Below are positions 1 through 9,275 of a DNA stretch of 64,000 bases, one piece after another. The notes beneath the pieces were generated by a model. The model did no database searches, was not told the DNA's origin, and saw nothing but the letters and a program-made list of their open reading frames with translations. The stretch is from Streptomyces ferrugineus (GTDB taxonomy: Bacteria; Actinomycetota; Actinomycetes; Streptomycetales; Streptomycetaceae), in NCBI RefSeq assembly GCF_015160855.1, contig NZ_CP063373.1:8655001-8719000 (forward strand). Reading direction: 5' to 3'. Position 1 is the stretch's first letter. Every line of letters starts with the position of its first letter. The position numbers were made by a program, and so were the translations under genes.

Positions 1-979
1 CGAGGAAGTCGTTCCACTTCCGCTGGGGGAAGGGGTGCCGGATCGCTTCGGCGATCACCTGCCAGACCTGTGTGTCCCGGGGCACGCCGTACCGTGTGGC
101 GAATTCCGTCGGCACCGTGTCCGCCCTGTGCCGAGCCCAGTGGTCCACCAGGGAGAACTCCGTGGCCAGGAACGTCTGGTCGGTGCGCAGGCGGGGCAGG
201 ACGTAGTCGAGGAACGCCCCGGTCGACTCCAGGCGGCCGACATGCGGATGGATGTCGACGCCGTCGATGGCCGGTGTGTCGCGGACGTGGGCCATCCAGC
301 GTTCGGTCGCCGGGGTGCGGTGGGCCGGGTCGTCCAGGCGGTTGAGCGCGCCCATGTAGAGGCGCGTCCGGCAGTCCTCGCCGCACCGCTCGGCGCGGTG
401 GGCGACGACATGGGCGGCGAGCCGTTCGTAGAAGGCGTTGAGGGTGCTGTCGCGCTCCCCCGGCAAGGTCTCCAGGAAGGGCTCGTTGCCGATCGTGAGC
501 ATGTCCACCTTGCCCATGACGGCACGCAGCACCGCGTCCACGCGGGTCAGCAGAGCGGCCATGGCATCGCTTCCGGGCGCGGGCAACGGCTGGTCCTGGT
601 AGGGGAACTTCAGCGAGAGGACCGTCCGGTAGCCCTGCCGGGATGCCGCGAGCAGGGTGGCGACCGCCGGCTGCTCGGCCGGGTCGCCCTGGTCGCTCGC
701 CCGGATCGGGACGAAGCCGCGCATCCACCGCGCCGAGAGTGCCTCCATGTGGGAGAGCCTCAGGTCGGAGGGGTCCTCGTTGAAGTTGATCCCCAGCGCC
801 CCGGCCGCGAGCGGGGCGGCGCCCTGCTCCGACGTGCCGGCGGCTGTCTCCGTCTCGCCGGTCAGGCCGTTGCCTTTCGCCACGCCCGCACCGCACACGC
901 CGGCGGCCAGGGCCGCGCCGGACGCGGTGAGCACCCCGCGGCGGGACGGCTGCCGGGTGGCGGGGTTCTGCCGCGTCAT
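1..979 (-). CDS. Tat-exported clan GH-A glycoside hydrolase, 3' end cut by window
   Basis: The 326 codons visible start at the ATG at 979; the C-terminus lies beyond the left window edge. The N-terminus has a twin-arginine signal (SRRGVLTASGAALAAG), so the enzyme is probably secreted folded. The body looks like a TIM-barrel hydrolase of clan GH-A: an Asn-Glu-Pro motif (IGNEP, Glu about residue 166) fits the acid/base, a DIHPH strand follows, and TEFS (Glu about 274) fits the nucleophile. I cannot assign the GH family or substrate. The ATG overlaps the stop of the upstream GH43-like gene by one base (TGATG), so the two are translationally coupled in one operon with the winged-helix gene, suggesting joint attack on one polysaccharide. 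Confidence 0.75.
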   Translation of the reverse strand, partial: MTRQNPATRQPSRRGVLTASGAALAAGVCGAGVAKGNGLTGETETAAGTSEQGAAPLAAGALGINFNEDPSDLRLSHMEALSARWMRGFVPIRASDQGDPAEQPAVATLLAASRQGYRTVLSLKFPYQDQPLPAPGSDAMAALLTRVDAVLRAVMGKVDMLTIGNEPFLETLPGERDSTLNAFYERLAAHVVAHRAERCGEDCRTRLYMGALNRLDDPAHRTPATERWMAHVRDTPAIDGVDIHPHVGRLESTGAFLDYVLPRLRTDQTFLATEFSLVDHWARHRADTVPTEFATRYGVPRDTQVWQVIAEAIRHPFPQRKWNDFL

Positions 980-2319
980 CACCGCCCCCCTTCGCCGACA
1001 GCACCGCGACCCCGGCGGCTCACGTACAGACGGCCGCCCTGCGGGCCGGTCCACTCCAGGCGTACGACGCCGGGGACGGCGGCCTCGGCGACGCGCGAAG
1101 GATCCGCCCAGTAGCCGAAGTTGGGGTTGCGGAAGAACGTGGCCCAGGGCCGCCCCCTGTGGTCGGTGAAGAAGTTGTTGTGGCCGGCGCCGACCCCCGC
1201 GGTCCACCGCTGCGAGTAGGGCCCCTCGAAGCGGTCGGAGACCGCGGCGACGGCGTTGTACTGGTACTGCACACGGCCCGGGCCGGGTGGATCATAGGCG
1301 TGCCGGGTGCCGCCGTCCGGCTTGGTCGATGTCCGGTCCCAGGCGGCGTGTACGAGGTAGTACCTGCCCTGGTACTTGAAGACGTGCGCGCCTTCGAGGT
1401 ACGGCTCGGGCGAGTACGGGCTCTGCCGGAACTGCGGAAGCCCGGTGGCCGGGACGATGTCCTCCATGTCGTCCCGGAACCCGGCGTACAGGTTGTTGTG
1501 CAGAACGAGCCGGGCGGTGCCGCCCTCGGTGTACAGGCCGCCGTCGATGTGGTGGTAGGCGCCGGGCTCGACGAAGCTCGGGCCGCCGATGAAGGGGTCG
1601 CCGAACGGCTTGTCGAGATTGCCCTCGACGAGCCGGTACGGGCCCGCGACCCCGCCTTCGCTCCGCAGCATGAACGAGCCCACCAGGCGGGAGTGATCGC
1701 CCATGCAGGCCACGATGTACCAGCGGCCCCGGAAGTGGTGCAGCTCCGGCGCCCAGACCTCACCGCGCTTGCCGAACCGGTCGTCGTACCAGTACTGCTG
1801 CCAGGGCGCGACCACCGTGCGTCCGGGCCGGTTCTCCGACGCGAACTCGGGCGACCAGACCTTGCCCTTCTCGGCGTCCGGACGGATCCGGGACGTGTCG
1901 GCAAGGCGCCAGGGGCCGCCGAGGGAGGGGGCCAGCCAGACGAAGATGCCGTCGTTCCACGGGGCGGCCGCGTCGAGGCCGGGTACGCGGGTGGTGCCGG
2001 TGGCGACGTAGAGAGGTCTGCCGTCGACCTGGAAGCAGTTGACGTAGGTGTCCCGCATCCACACCGAGCCGCGTTCCCTGTCGCGCGGGCGCAACTCCAG
2101 CGGCAGCACGAAGGAGTTGTCCCGCCGCGGCCACAGGTCCGGGCGGGCGTCCGCCGTGCCGTAGGGCTCGGCGTCCGGCCAGTTCGGGGGGAACCGCCGC
2201 GGCGCGGCATCCTGGGCGGACCCCGCGGTCGCGGTCGCGCTCGCGGACAGGGCCAATGCGGTCCCCAGTCCGGCCGCACCGGCCAGCAGTGACCTTCGGG
2301 GCAGAGCGTGCGCGGTCAT
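979..2319 (-). CDS. GH43-like secreted glycoside hydrolase (five-bladed propeller)
   Basis: 446 aa. The N-terminus (LPRRSLLAGAAGLGTALALSA) is a Tat-type signal peptide. The mature part has GH43/GH-F features: KVWSPEFA, VWAPELHHFRGRWYI and EGAHVFKYQGRYYLVHAAW resemble the repeated blade motifs that carry the acidic catalytic residues in arabinofuranosidases and xylosidases. It probably acts outside the cell on hemicellulose-like or sulfated polysaccharide; the specificity is not visible. The start overlaps the stop of the winged-helix gene by four bases (2316-2319) and the stop overlaps the next hydrolase start by one base, so the three genes form one operon. Confidence 0.8.
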   Translation of the reverse strand: MTAHALPRRSLLAGAAGLGTALALSASATATAGSAQDAAPRRFPPNWPDAEPYGTADARPDLWPRRDNSFVLPLELRPRDRERGSVWMRDTYVNCFQVDGRPLYVATGTTRVPGLDAAAPWNDGIFVWLAPSLGGPWRLADTSRIRPDAEKGKVWSPEFASENRPGRTVVAPWQQYWYDDRFGKRGEVWAPELHHFRGRWYIVACMGDHSRLVGSFMLRSEGGVAGPYRLVEGNLDKPFGDPFIGGPSFVEPGAYHHIDGGLYTEGGTARLVLHNNLYAGFRDDMEDIVPATGLPQFRQSPYSPEPYLEGAHVFKYQGRYYLVHAAWDRTSTKPDGGTRHAYDPPGPGRVQYQYNAVAAVSDRFEGPYSQRWTAGVGAGHNNFFTDHRGRPWATFFRNPNFGYWADPSRVAEAAVPGVVRLEWTGPQGGRLYVSRRGRGAVGEGGR

Positions 2320-2594
2320 GATTCGCGGTCTCCTTCGTCGTCCGGCGTTCCGGTGCCGAGGGTCAGCAGTTCCACGGGCCGGCCCCGCCCGCGCCAGGCG
2401 AGCGGAGCGCCGCCGATCACGACGGCGCCCTCGGCGACCAGCTTCGTGACCTCGTCGTACACGGTCGTTCTGGACAGTCCGCTGAGGTTCTGCAGCCCCC
2501 TCCGGCTGAGTGGGCCGTGCCGTCGCAGCAGTTCGAGGAGCTGTGCCTGGTGCCGCCGGCCGGTGCCGGTATGAGTGCCGTTCCTGTCAGGCAT
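2316..2594 (-). CDS. Small winged-helix DNA-binding protein (stand-alone ROK/MarR-like HTH)
   Basis: About 92 aa from ATG 2594 (an in-frame ATG at 2606 is the alternative). The centre (LLELLRRHGPLSRRGLQNLSG, then LSRTTVYDEVTKLVAEG) is a winged helix-turn-helix like the N-terminal domain of ROK repressors, ending in a wing (RGRGRPVELLTL). No kinase-like ROK domain follows, so it is a stand-alone DNA-binding domain or a truncated ROK repressor. It leads the hydrolase operon and is divergent from a full-length ROK regulator; it may regulate its own operon or compete for the same operator. Effector binding is unlikely given its size. Confidence 0.65.
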   Translation of the reverse strand: MPDRNGTHTGTGRRHQAQLLELLRRHGPLSRRGLQNLSGLSRTTVYDEVTKLVAEGAVVIGGAPLAWRGRGRPVELLTLGTGTPDDEGDRES

Positions 2595-2620
2595 GCGGCA
2601 CAGCATGAGAAGGCGCCGCC

Positions 2621-2761
2621 TTTTCCGTCAACAGCCCGAACAAATAATCCGGATTACTCTGCCGCACACGTGCTGGCACATCCGTTGCGCCACTCGGCCT
2701 CCGACTCGACGGCGATGAATTCTGTCGGACTGTTGACGGAAAATTCGGGCCTCCCTACCTT
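2621..2761. promoter_or_regulatory. Divergent promoter region with 14-bp inverted repeat operator
   Basis: TTTTCCGTCAACAG at 2621-2634 is repeated in reverse as CTGTTGACGGAAAA at 2730-2743. Each copy contains a -35-like TTGACG reading outward. To the right, TTGACG (2733-2738), 17 bases, then TACCTT (2756-2761) forms a good promoter whose start would fall at or next to the ROK ATG (2769), implying a leaderless mRNA. A 12-bp palindrome TAATCCGGATTA (2645-2656) lies between. The arrangement fits one repressor, probably the ROK protein, blocking RNA polymerase on both operons. Confidence 0.55.
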
Positions 2762-2768
2762 GACCGGC

Positions 2769-4034
2769 ATGCAGATGCCCACCGGAGTGCATGCGCTGGT
2801 CAGACGGACCCATGAGGACCGTGTCCTGCGTGCGCTGCAAGAGAACGGCGCCATGAGCCGCGGCGAGATCGCCCGGGTCGTGGGCCTGTCCCGCACCACG
2901 CTGTCCGACATCGTCGGCAGCCTGCTGCAGCGAGGCGCCATCGTCGTCATGGACACCGATGCCGCCAGGCGGGCGGGCAGCGGCCGGCCCGCCGAGCGGC
3001 TCACGCTCGACCCGGCCTCCGCGCAGTACATGGGCGTCGACTTCGGGCACCGGCGCGTGCATGTCGTCGTCGCCGACGCGTCGCACGAGATCATGCTCTC
3101 CGGTTCGGTCCGCTACGAGGACTCGGCGTCCTGGCCGGTCCGCACGGAACTCGCCCTGTCACTGCTGGCCCGGCTGAGCGCCGAGGGCGGCGTCCATTAC
3201 GGAGCGCTGCAGGGCATCGGCATCGGGGTGCCGGGTCCGTACCCGGCACCCGAGGGGGCGCCGTGGCCCCGTGCCACCGCGGGCGCCACCGTGCTGCGTC
3301 CGGCGCCCGAGAACGTGGACGTCGCCTTCGCCGAACGCTTCGGCGCGCCCGTGATCGTCGACAACAACACCCGGCTCGCCGCGCTGGCCGAGGCCATCAG
3401 CGGCCCGGAGAGCGTCGCCGACCTGGTGTACGTACGTCTCTCCGACGGCGTCGGCGGGGGGCTCGTGGTCGGCGGCCAGCTGGTGACCGGATCGGGCGGC
3501 CTGGCAGGCGAGCTGGGGCATGTCACCGTCGAACCGGCGGGCCGCCCCTGCCGGTGCGGCAAGCGCGGCTGTCTGGAGACGGTCGCCTCGGTACCCGGGA
3601 TCCTCGCCACCTGCTGGGAGTTCGGGCTTCCGCTGGAAGACCTCGACGCGCTCGCGGCCGCCGTGGACCGGGCCCACCCCGTGGTGGACCGGGTCCTGCG
3701 GGAGGCGGCGGCCGCGATCGGGCGCGTGGTCGGCGCCGCCACGATGACGCTGGACCCGGCGAAGGTCGTCATCGGCGGTGAGATCACCCGGATCGCCCCG
3801 GTGATCGTCGAGCAGGCCGCGGCCACGCTCGCCGGCGAGCTCTTCCCCACGGCGTCGGCAGGGCCCGTCGTGGAGGCCGCCCGCCTCTCGGACGAGGACG
3901 GTGCGCTCGGCGCCCTCGCGGCGGTCTTCCACAGTTCCCCGCTGATCGCGAAGTATCCCGAAACCGCTGAGGTGAAGGGCCGTACGGATGCACGCGTTTC
4001 CACCACAGAAAGAGCCGGCCATGCCCGTACTTGA
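2769..4034 (+). CDS. ROK family transcriptional regulator
   Basis: 421 aa from ATG 2769. Residues about 15-60 form the HTH ([20 protein letters not shown]). The rest is a ROK sugar-kinase-like domain with [13 protein letters not shown] near residue 92, the zinc motif [13 protein letters not shown], and GHVTVE upstream of it. ROK repressors sense sugars or sugar phosphates. The open frame extends upstream to 2517, but that part crosses the promoter and operator, and the best promoter places the start at 2769 without a Shine-Dalgarno. It overlaps the permease gene by 14 bases and likely autoregulates the locus. Confidence 0.85.
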   Translation: MQMPTGVHALVRRTHEDRVLRALQENGAMSRGEIARVVGLSRTTLSDIVGSLLQRGAIVVMDTDAARRAGSGRPAERLTLDPASAQYMGVDFGHRRVHVVVADASHEIMLSGSVRYEDSASWPVRTELALSLLARLSAEGGVHYGALQGIGIGVPGPYPAPEGAPWPRATAGATVLRPAPENVDVAFAERFGAPVIVDNNTRLAALAEAISGPESVADLVYVRLSDGVGGGLVVGGQLVTGSGGLAGELGHVTVEPAGRPCRCGKRGCLETVASVPGILATCWEFGLPLEDLDALAAAVDRAHPVVDRVLREAAAAIGRVVGAATMTLDPAKVVIGGEITRIAPVIVEQAAATLAGELFPTASAGPVVEAARLSDEDGALGALAAVFHSSPLIAKYPETAEVKGRTDARVSTTERAGHART

Positions 4035-4878
4035 CAAGCAAGGTGCCGCTGCGCGGGACGCGGGGGCCGACAGGACATCCGAAGCGTCGGCCGCCGGCGT
4101 GACCAAGTCCCCCGACTCGCGGGCCGGTTCGCGGATCCGCGGACGGACGCTGCTGCTCAACGCCCTGTCCGTGGCACTCGGGATCGGCCTGTGGTGGGCC
4201 CTGGCCGCAGCCGGCTTCAAGCTGCCGACACCGCCGGAGGTCGTCTCCCGGGCGGGGACGCTGATCAGTGACGGCACGCTCGCCGACGACGTCCTCGCCA
4301 GCCTCACACGGGTGCTCATCGGATTCGTCCTCGGCACCGCGGCGGCGATACCCGTCGGGTTCCTGATGGGCTGGTACGGCATCGTGCGCGGCCTGGTCGA
4401 ACCCTGGATCCAGTTCTTCCGCACGATCCCGCCGCTGGCCATCATCCCGCTGGCCGTGGTGGTCATGGGCATCGACGAGACACCCAAGATCTTCGTGATC
4501 TTCCTCGCCCCGTTCCTGGCCTGTGTGATCTCCACCTTCCAGGGCGTCGTCAACGTCGACCGCACGCTGATCAACGCGGCCAGGGTGCTCGGTGCCAAGG
4601 ACGGGCGGATCTTCGCCCGGGTCGTGGTGCCGGCGTCCACGCCGTTCATCCTCGTGGGCATGCGCGTAGGGCTCGGCTCGGCGTGGGCCACCCTCGTCGC
4701 CGCGGAACTCATCGCCGCGCAGGAAGGGCTCGGCTACCGCATGCAGAACGCCCAGCTCTACTACGACCTCCCGACCATCTTCGTCGGGCTCATCTCGATC
4801 GGGATCCTCGGTCTGCTCATGGACCGGGTCCTGCTGCTCGCCGAACGCAAGCTCACCGGATGGCAGGAACGCCGATGA
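4021..4878 (+). CDS. ABC importer permease, SsuC/TauC type
   Basis: 285 aa from ATG 4021. It has about six hydrophobic segments and the binding-protein-dependent permease EAA-type loop ([19 protein letters not shown]), which docks on the ATPase. Family members import aliphatic sulfonates, taurine, nitrate or thiamine precursors. It overlaps the ROK gene by 14 bases and the ATPase by 4 bases (ATGA), so the three importer genes are one unit. The sulfatase downstream makes a sulfonate, sulfate ester or sulfated sugar the likeliest cargo; that is inference. Confidence 0.85.
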   Translation: MPVLDKQGAAARDAGADRTSEASAAGVTKSPDSRAGSRIRGRTLLLNALSVALGIGLWWALAAAGFKLPTPPEVVSRAGTLISDGTLADDVLASLTRVLIGFVLGTAAAIPVGFLMGWYGIVRGLVEPWIQFFRTIPPLAIIPLAVVVMGIDETPKIFVIFLAPFLACVISTFQGVVNVDRTLINAARVLGAKDGRIFARVVVPASTPFILVGMRVGLGSAWATLVAAELIAAQEGLGYRMQNAQLYYDLPTIFVGLISIGILGLLMDRVLLLAERKLTGWQERR

Positions 4879-5672
4879 CCAGCAAGCGCGCCAAGATATC
4901 CGTCCGCGGCGTCACCAAGACCTTCGCCCTGGGCCGCGAGACCTTCACCGCGCTCGACCAGGTCTCGGTCGATATCGCGGACCACGAGTTCGTCACCGTC
5001 GTCGGCCCCTCGGGCTGCGGCAAGTCCACCCTGTTGAACATCCTCGCCGGCCTGGAGACCCCGACCGAGGGCCAGGCGCTCGTGGACGGCGAGGCGGTGT
5101 CCGGGCCGGGGCCCGAACGTGGCGTGATCTTCCAGCAGTACGCGCTCTTCCCCTGGCTGACGGTCCGCCAGAACGTCGAGTTCGGACTGCGCACCATGGG
5201 CGTGGCGAAGGGTGAACGCCGAGGTCGTGCCCAGCACTTCATCGAGCTCGTGGGCCTCGAACGCTTCGCCGACGCCCTGCCCAAGACGCTCTCCGGAGGC
5301 ATGCGGCAGCGCTGCGCCATCGCCCGCGCCTACGCCGTCGACCCGTCGATCCTGCTGATGGACGAGCCTTTCGGCGCCCTGGACGCGCTCACCCGGGTCA
5401 GGCTGCAGGAACAGCTCCTCGACACCTGGAGCCAGGACAAGCGCACCGTCCTGTTCATCACCCACGACGTCGACGAGGCCGTCTTCCTCGCCAACCGCGT
5501 GATCGTCATGGCCGCCCGCCCGGGCCGGATCCACGACGTCATCGAGGTTCCCGCGGTCGAACGCGACGAGGAGTTCCGCCTGAGTCCCGAGTTCGCCGCG
5601 CTGCGCAATCGCGTCTGGCACTCCGTGTACCACCAGGACGGCACGAGCGCTGCCGTGTCCGCCGCCCACTGA
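4875..5672 (+). CDS. ABC importer ATP-binding protein, SsuB/TauB type
   Basis: 265 aa from the ATG that overlaps the permease stop. Complete nucleotide-binding motifs: Walker [11 protein letters not shown]-loop FQQYALFPW, signature LSGGMRQR, Walker [13 protein letters not shown] and H-loop ITHDVDEA. This is the standard NrtD/SsuB/TauB subfamily. It energises the neighbouring permease; the periplasmic-type lipoprotein is encoded 31 bases further on. Confidence 0.9.
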   Translation: MTSKRAKISVRGVTKTFALGRETFTALDQVSVDIADHEFVTVVGPSGCGKSTLLNILAGLETPTEGQALVDGEAVSGPGPERGVIFQQYALFPWLTVRQNVEFGLRTMGVAKGERRGRAQHFIELVGLERFADALPKTLSGGMRQRCAIARAYAVDPSILLMDEPFGALDALTRVRLQEQLLDTWSQDKRTVLFITHDVDEAVFLANRVIVMAARPGRIHDVIEVPAVERDEEFRLSPEFAALRNRVWHSVYHQDGTSAAVSAAH

Positions 5673-5703
5673 GCCACCACCTCACCTGGAAGGGACGGCC
5701 GCC

Positions 5704-6705
5704 ATGGCACCCACCCTCACCCGCAGACACCTTCTGTCCACCGCCGCCGGCCTGGCGACGACGGCCCTGCTGACGTCCTGCGGCGGCGGATCGGCCGGCG
5801 GGGCAGACGGCGACACGGTCCGCTTCGGCTACATCGGCGACTTCAACGGCGCCAGCCTGATCGCCATCGCCGACGCCAAGGGCCTGTGGGAGAAGCACGG
5901 GCTCAAGGCCGAGAGCAAGGTCTTCACCAACGGCCCGCTGCAGATCCAGGCACTGGGCACCGAAGACCTGGACTTCGGATACATCGGCCCGGGCGCCATG
6001 TGGCTGCCCGCTTCCGGCCAGGCCAAGGTGATCGCGCTCAACACCCTCGGCAACTCCGACCGGGTCATCGCCCAGCCCGGCATCAGCTCCATGCGGCAGC
6101 TCAAGGGAAGGACCGTGGCCGTGCCCGAGGGCACCTCCGGCGACATGATCCTCTCGCTGGCGCTGGAGAAGGCGGGGATGACCAAGGAGGACGTGAAGGT
6201 CGTCCCGATGGATCCGTCGACCATCGTCTCGGCCGTCAGCTCCAGGAAGGTGGACGCGGCGGGCTTCTGGTATCCGGCGGCGGCCACCATCAAGAAGCAG
6301 GTCCCCGACCTGGTCGAGCTGGCCAGGAACAGCGACTTCGAGGACGAGGTCTCCTTCCCCACCGCCTTCGTCGCCGGCAACAAGCTCGTCGCCGACCAGC
6401 CCGACAAGGTCGAGAAGGTGCTCGCCGTGCTGCGCGAAGCCATCGACTTCCGCTCCGCGCACACCGACGAGGCCATCGAACTCACCGCCGCCAAGCTGAA
6501 GATCCCCGCCGATCAGGTCAAGGCCGACGCCGCCAACAACCAGCTGCTCGATGTCGGCGAACTCGACTCCCTGACCAAGGACGGCACCGTCGAGAAGTGG
6601 CTCAAGGGCATGAACGACTACTTCGTCGACGCGGGCAAACTCAAGCAGCCCGTCGACCCGAAGAGCTACTACACCGGCGACCTCTTCCTGGGGGCGGGCA
6701 AGTGA
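5704..6705 (+). CDS. Substrate-binding lipoprotein, SsuA/NMT1-like
   Basis: 333 aa. The signal peptide carries a twin arginine (TRRHLLSTAAG) and a lipobox LLTSC with the lipidated Cys at about residue 26, followed by a Gly/Ser linker. The mature part has the type-2 periplasmic-binding fold of the SsuA/TauA/NMT1 group (RFGYIGDFNGA, GLWEKHGLKAE, TVAVPEGTSGDMIL). It captures the ligand outside the membrane for the preceding permease and ATPase. The strong Shine-Dalgarno GGAAGGGA precedes ATG 5704. The stop overlaps the GTG of the sulfatase gene. Confidence 0.88.
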   Translation: MAPTLTRRHLLSTAAGLATTALLTSCGGGSAGGADGDTVRFGYIGDFNGASLIAIADAKGLWEKHGLKAESKVFTNGPLQIQALGTEDLDFGYIGPGAMWLPASGQAKVIALNTLGNSDRVIAQPGISSMRQLKGRTVAVPEGTSGDMILSLALEKAGMTKEDVKVVPMDPSTIVSAVSSRKVDAAGFWYPAAATIKKQVPDLVELARNSDFEDEVSFPTAFVAGNKLVADQPDKVEKVLAVLREAIDFRSAHTDEAIELTAAKLKIPADQVKADAANNQLLDVGELDSLTKDGTVEKWLKGMNDYFVDAGKLKQPVDPKSYYTGDLFLGAGK

Positions 6706-8225
6706 GCACGTCTCGCACCGAGTCCCGCACCGGGCGGGGGCGGAACATCCTCTTCCTCATGACCGACCAGCACCGCGCGGACACCCTCGGCTCCTACGGC
6801 AACCTGCTCGCACACACCCCGGTCCTCGACGAACTCGCCGCCACCGGAACCCGGTTCGACCGCTGGTACACCCCTACGGCGATCTGCACCCCGGCCCGCG
6901 CCAGCCTCCTCACCGGACAGGCACCCTTCCGGCACCGGGTCCTGGCCAACCACGAGCGCAACGTCGGCTATCTCGAGGACCTCCCCGAGAACCAGTTCAC
7001 CTTCTCGCAGGCACTGCGCGAGGCGGGCTACCACACCGGCCTGATCGGCAAGTGGCACGCCGGCAACCGGCGCACCGCCGCCGACTACGGCTTCGACGGC
7101 CCCGAACTGCCCGGCTGGCACAACCCGGTGGACAACCCCGACTACCTCGCGTATCTCCAGGAGCGCGGGCTCCCGCCGTACGAGATCAGCGACCGCATCC
7201 GCGGCACCCTGCCCAACGGCGGCCCCGGCAACCTGCTGGCCGCCCGGTTGCATCAGCCCGTCGAGGCCACCTTCGAGCACTACCTCGCCACCCGGACCAT
7301 CGAGCACCTGGAGAGGTACGCGGCGGACCACCGCGAGCGGGAGCGGCCCTTCTTCCTCGCCCTGCACTTCTTCGGACCGCACCTGCCGTACATCCTTCCC
7401 GACGCGTACTTCGACCTCGTGGACCCGGCGGACATCGAGCTGCCGAAGTCCGTCTCGGAGACCTTCCACGGCAAACCGCCGGTGCAGCGCAACTACAGCG
7501 CGCACTGGACCTTCGACACCATGCCGATCGAGACGACCCGCAAGCTCATCGCCGTCTACTGGGGCTATGTCGCCCTGATCGACCGGCAGATCGGCCGCGT
7601 CATGGACGCCCTGAAACGGCTTGGCCTGGCCGACGACACCGCGGTGTTCTTCACCTGCGACCACGGCGAGTTCACCGGCTCCCACCGCCTGCACGACAAG
7701 GGCCCGGCGATGTACGAGGACATCTACCGCACCCCCGGACTGCTGAGGGTCCCGGGCGCGCCCGGCGGGGTGGTGCGCTCGGAGTTCGTCAGCCTGCTCG
7801 ACTGCACGGCGACCATCCTGGAGCTGGCGGGCATCGACCCGAAGCCGGCGGTCGACTCACGCAGCCTGCTGCCGCTGGTGCACGGCGAGCAGGTGGACTG
7901 GGACGAGGACATCGTCTGCGAGTTCCACGGCCACCACTTCCCCTATCCGCAGCGGATGTTGCGCGAGGACCGCTACAAACTCGTCGTCAACCCGGACTCG
8001 GTGAACGAGCTCTACGACCTGCACACCGACCCCGACGAACTGCAGAACCTCTACGACCATCCCGAACAGTCGGCGGTCCGCACCCGGATGCTGCGCAGGC
8101 TCTACGACGTGCTGCGCGAGCGCGGCGACAACTTCTACCACTGGATGACCTCGATGTACGACGTCGGCGAGGTCGGACACGACCCGACGCTCAGCGGGCT
8201 CGACGAGTCGACCTACCAGGCGTAG
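6702..8225 (+). CDS. Type I sulfatase (formylglycine-dependent)
   Basis: 507 aa from GTG 6702, which overlaps the stop of the binding protein (GTGA). The metal-site motif MTDQHRADTLG lies near residue 20. The signature CTPARASLLTG at 62-72 has Cys62 as the residue converted to formylglycine and Arg66 as the conserved partner. Further family motifs are GLIGKWH and FTCDHGEFTG. No signal peptide is visible, so the enzyme is probably cytoplasmic and acts on imported sulfate esters. The maturase that makes formylglycine is encoded 18 bases downstream. Substrate unknown (choline-O-sulfate, sulfated sugar or alkyl sulfate are possible). Confidence 0.9.
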   Translation: MSTSRTESRTGRGRNILFLMTDQHRADTLGSYGNLLAHTPVLDELAATGTRFDRWYTPTAICTPARASLLTGQAPFRHRVLANHERNVGYLEDLPENQFTFSQALREAGYHTGLIGKWHAGNRRTAADYGFDGPELPGWHNPVDNPDYLAYLQERGLPPYEISDRIRGTLPNGGPGNLLAARLHQPVEATFEHYLATRTIEHLERYAADHRERERPFFLALHFFGPHLPYILPDAYFDLVDPADIELPKSVSETFHGKPPVQRNYSAHWTFDTMPIETTRKLIAVYWGYVALIDRQIGRVMDALKRLGLADDTAVFFTCDHGEFTGSHRLHDKGPAMYEDIYRTPGLLRVPGAPGGVVRSEFVSLLDCTATILELAGIDPKPAVDSRSLLPLVHGEQVDWDEDIVCEFHGHHFPYPQRMLREDRYKLVVNPDSVNELYDLHTDPDELQNLYDHPEQSAVRTRMLRRLYDVLRERGDNFYHWMTSMYDVGEVGHDPTLSGLDESTYQA

Positions 8226-8243
8226 CGGGACGAGGAACGGAAG

Positions 8244-9209
8244 ATGCCCCACGACCACCGCCCCTGCTGCACACCGAGCACCACCACCACCGCCATCGTC
8301 ACCACCACCGTCATCGCCGAGCCGCCGCGGCACTCCGTCCGCCCGCGGTCCACGAAGGGACAGGTCCGGTTGCCCGGCGGCGAGTTCGCGATGGGGGACG
8401 CCTTCGGCGAGGGGTATCCCGACGACGGGGAGAGCCCCGTCCACCAGGTCCGTCTGAAGCCCTTCCACATAGACGAGACAGCGGTCACCAACGCCCAGTT
8501 CGCCGCGTTCGTCAAGGCCACCGGCCATGTGACCGACGCCGAGCGCCACGGCTCCTCCGCCGTCTTCCACCTCGCCGTCGACGCGGCCCCGGCCGACCTG
8601 CTCGGCAGGGCCGCCGGTACCCCTTGGTGGATCAACGTCCGGGGCGCGCACTGGCGCTGCCCCAACGGGCCGCGCTCCGGCATCACGGACCTCCGCAGCC
8701 ATCCGGTCGTCCATGTCTCCTGGAACGACGCGACGGCTTACGCGCACTGGGCCGGCAAACGACTGCCCACGGAAGCCGAGTGGGAGTACGCGGCCCGTGG
8801 CGGGCTGGCCGGCCGACGCTACGCCTGGGGCGACGAGCTCACCCCGGACGGCCGCTGGCGCTGCAACATCTGGCAGGGCCGCTTCCCCGTGCACAACACC
8901 GCCGAGGACGGCCACCTGACCACCGCACCGGCCAAGTCCTACCGGCCCAACGGCCACGGGCTGTGGAACACCGCGGGCAACGTGTGGGAGTGGTGCGCCG
9001 ACTGGTTCTCCCCCACGTACTACGCCCGATCACCCACCGAGAACCCCCGAGGCCCCGAGGCCGGCACGGCTCGCGTACTGCGCGGCGGCTCGTACCTGTG
9101 CCACGACTCCTACTGCAACCGCTACCGGGTGGCCGCCCGCTCCTCGAACACACCCGACTCGTCATCGGGCAACCTCGGCTTCCGCTGCGCCAACGACGCG
9201 TCGGCGTAG
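8244..9209 (+). CDS. Formylglycine-generating enzyme (sulfatase maturase)
   Basis: 321 aa. It converts the Cys of the sulfatase CxPxR motif to formylglycine using copper and oxygen. The SUMF1/FGE fold is complete: VRLPGGEFAMGDAFGEGYP, RLPTEAEWEYAARGG, NTAGNVWEWCADW and RGGSYLCHDSYCNRYRV, with the catalytic cysteines at 286 and 291. From memory it is very close to the characterised S. coelicolor FGE. The first 30 residues are unusual: Thr-rich with CCTPST at 8-13, which resembles the start of a sulfatase substrate motif but lacks the Arg. The SD GAGGAACGGAAG precedes ATG 8244. Confidence 0.93.
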   Translation: MPHDHRPCCTPSTTTTAIVTTTVIAEPPRHSVRPRSTKGQVRLPGGEFAMGDAFGEGYPDDGESPVHQVRLKPFHIDETAVTNAQFAAFVKATGHVTDAERHGSSAVFHLAVDAAPADLLGRAAGTPWWINVRGAHWRCPNGPRSGITDLRSHPVVHVSWNDATAYAHWAGKRLPTEAEWEYAARGGLAGRRYAWGDELTPDGRWRCNIWQGRFPVHNTAEDGHLTTAPAKSYRPNGHGLWNTAGNVWEWCADWFSPTYYARSPTENPRGPEAGTARVLRGGSYLCHDSYCNRYRVAARSSNTPDSSSGNLGFRCANDASA

Positions 9210-9222
9210 CACGGGCGTCGAC

Positions 9223-9248
9223 CGCCGGCCGGCTCGCCCCGGCCGGCG
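9223..9248. terminator. Bidirectional hairpin terminator
   Basis: A perfect 10-bp stem CGCCGGCCGG / CCGGCCGGCG with a 6-base loop stands between the end of the maturase gene and the displaced 3' end of ychF. It has no U-tract. It probably served both converging genes before the element inserted. Confidence 0.6.
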
Positions 9249-9256
9249 CCATCCGC

Positions 9257-9275
9257 TCACACGTTGAAGCGGAAC
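9257..9275 (-). other. attL: displaced original 3' end of ychF
   Basis: Read on the minus strand, 9257-9274 is TTC CGC TTC AAC GTG TGA, i.e. Phe-Arg-Phe-Asn-Val-stop, the exact C-terminus of YchF, but here detached from any gene. The 17 bp 9259-9275 repeat 22182-22198 with one mismatch (core TTGAAGCGGAAC). This is the junction left when an element recombined into the last codons of ychF. Confidence 0.85.

Noticed and set aside
2517..2768. N-terminal extension of the ROK regulator
   Set aside because: The extra frame crosses the divergent operator and promoter and has no ribosome site.
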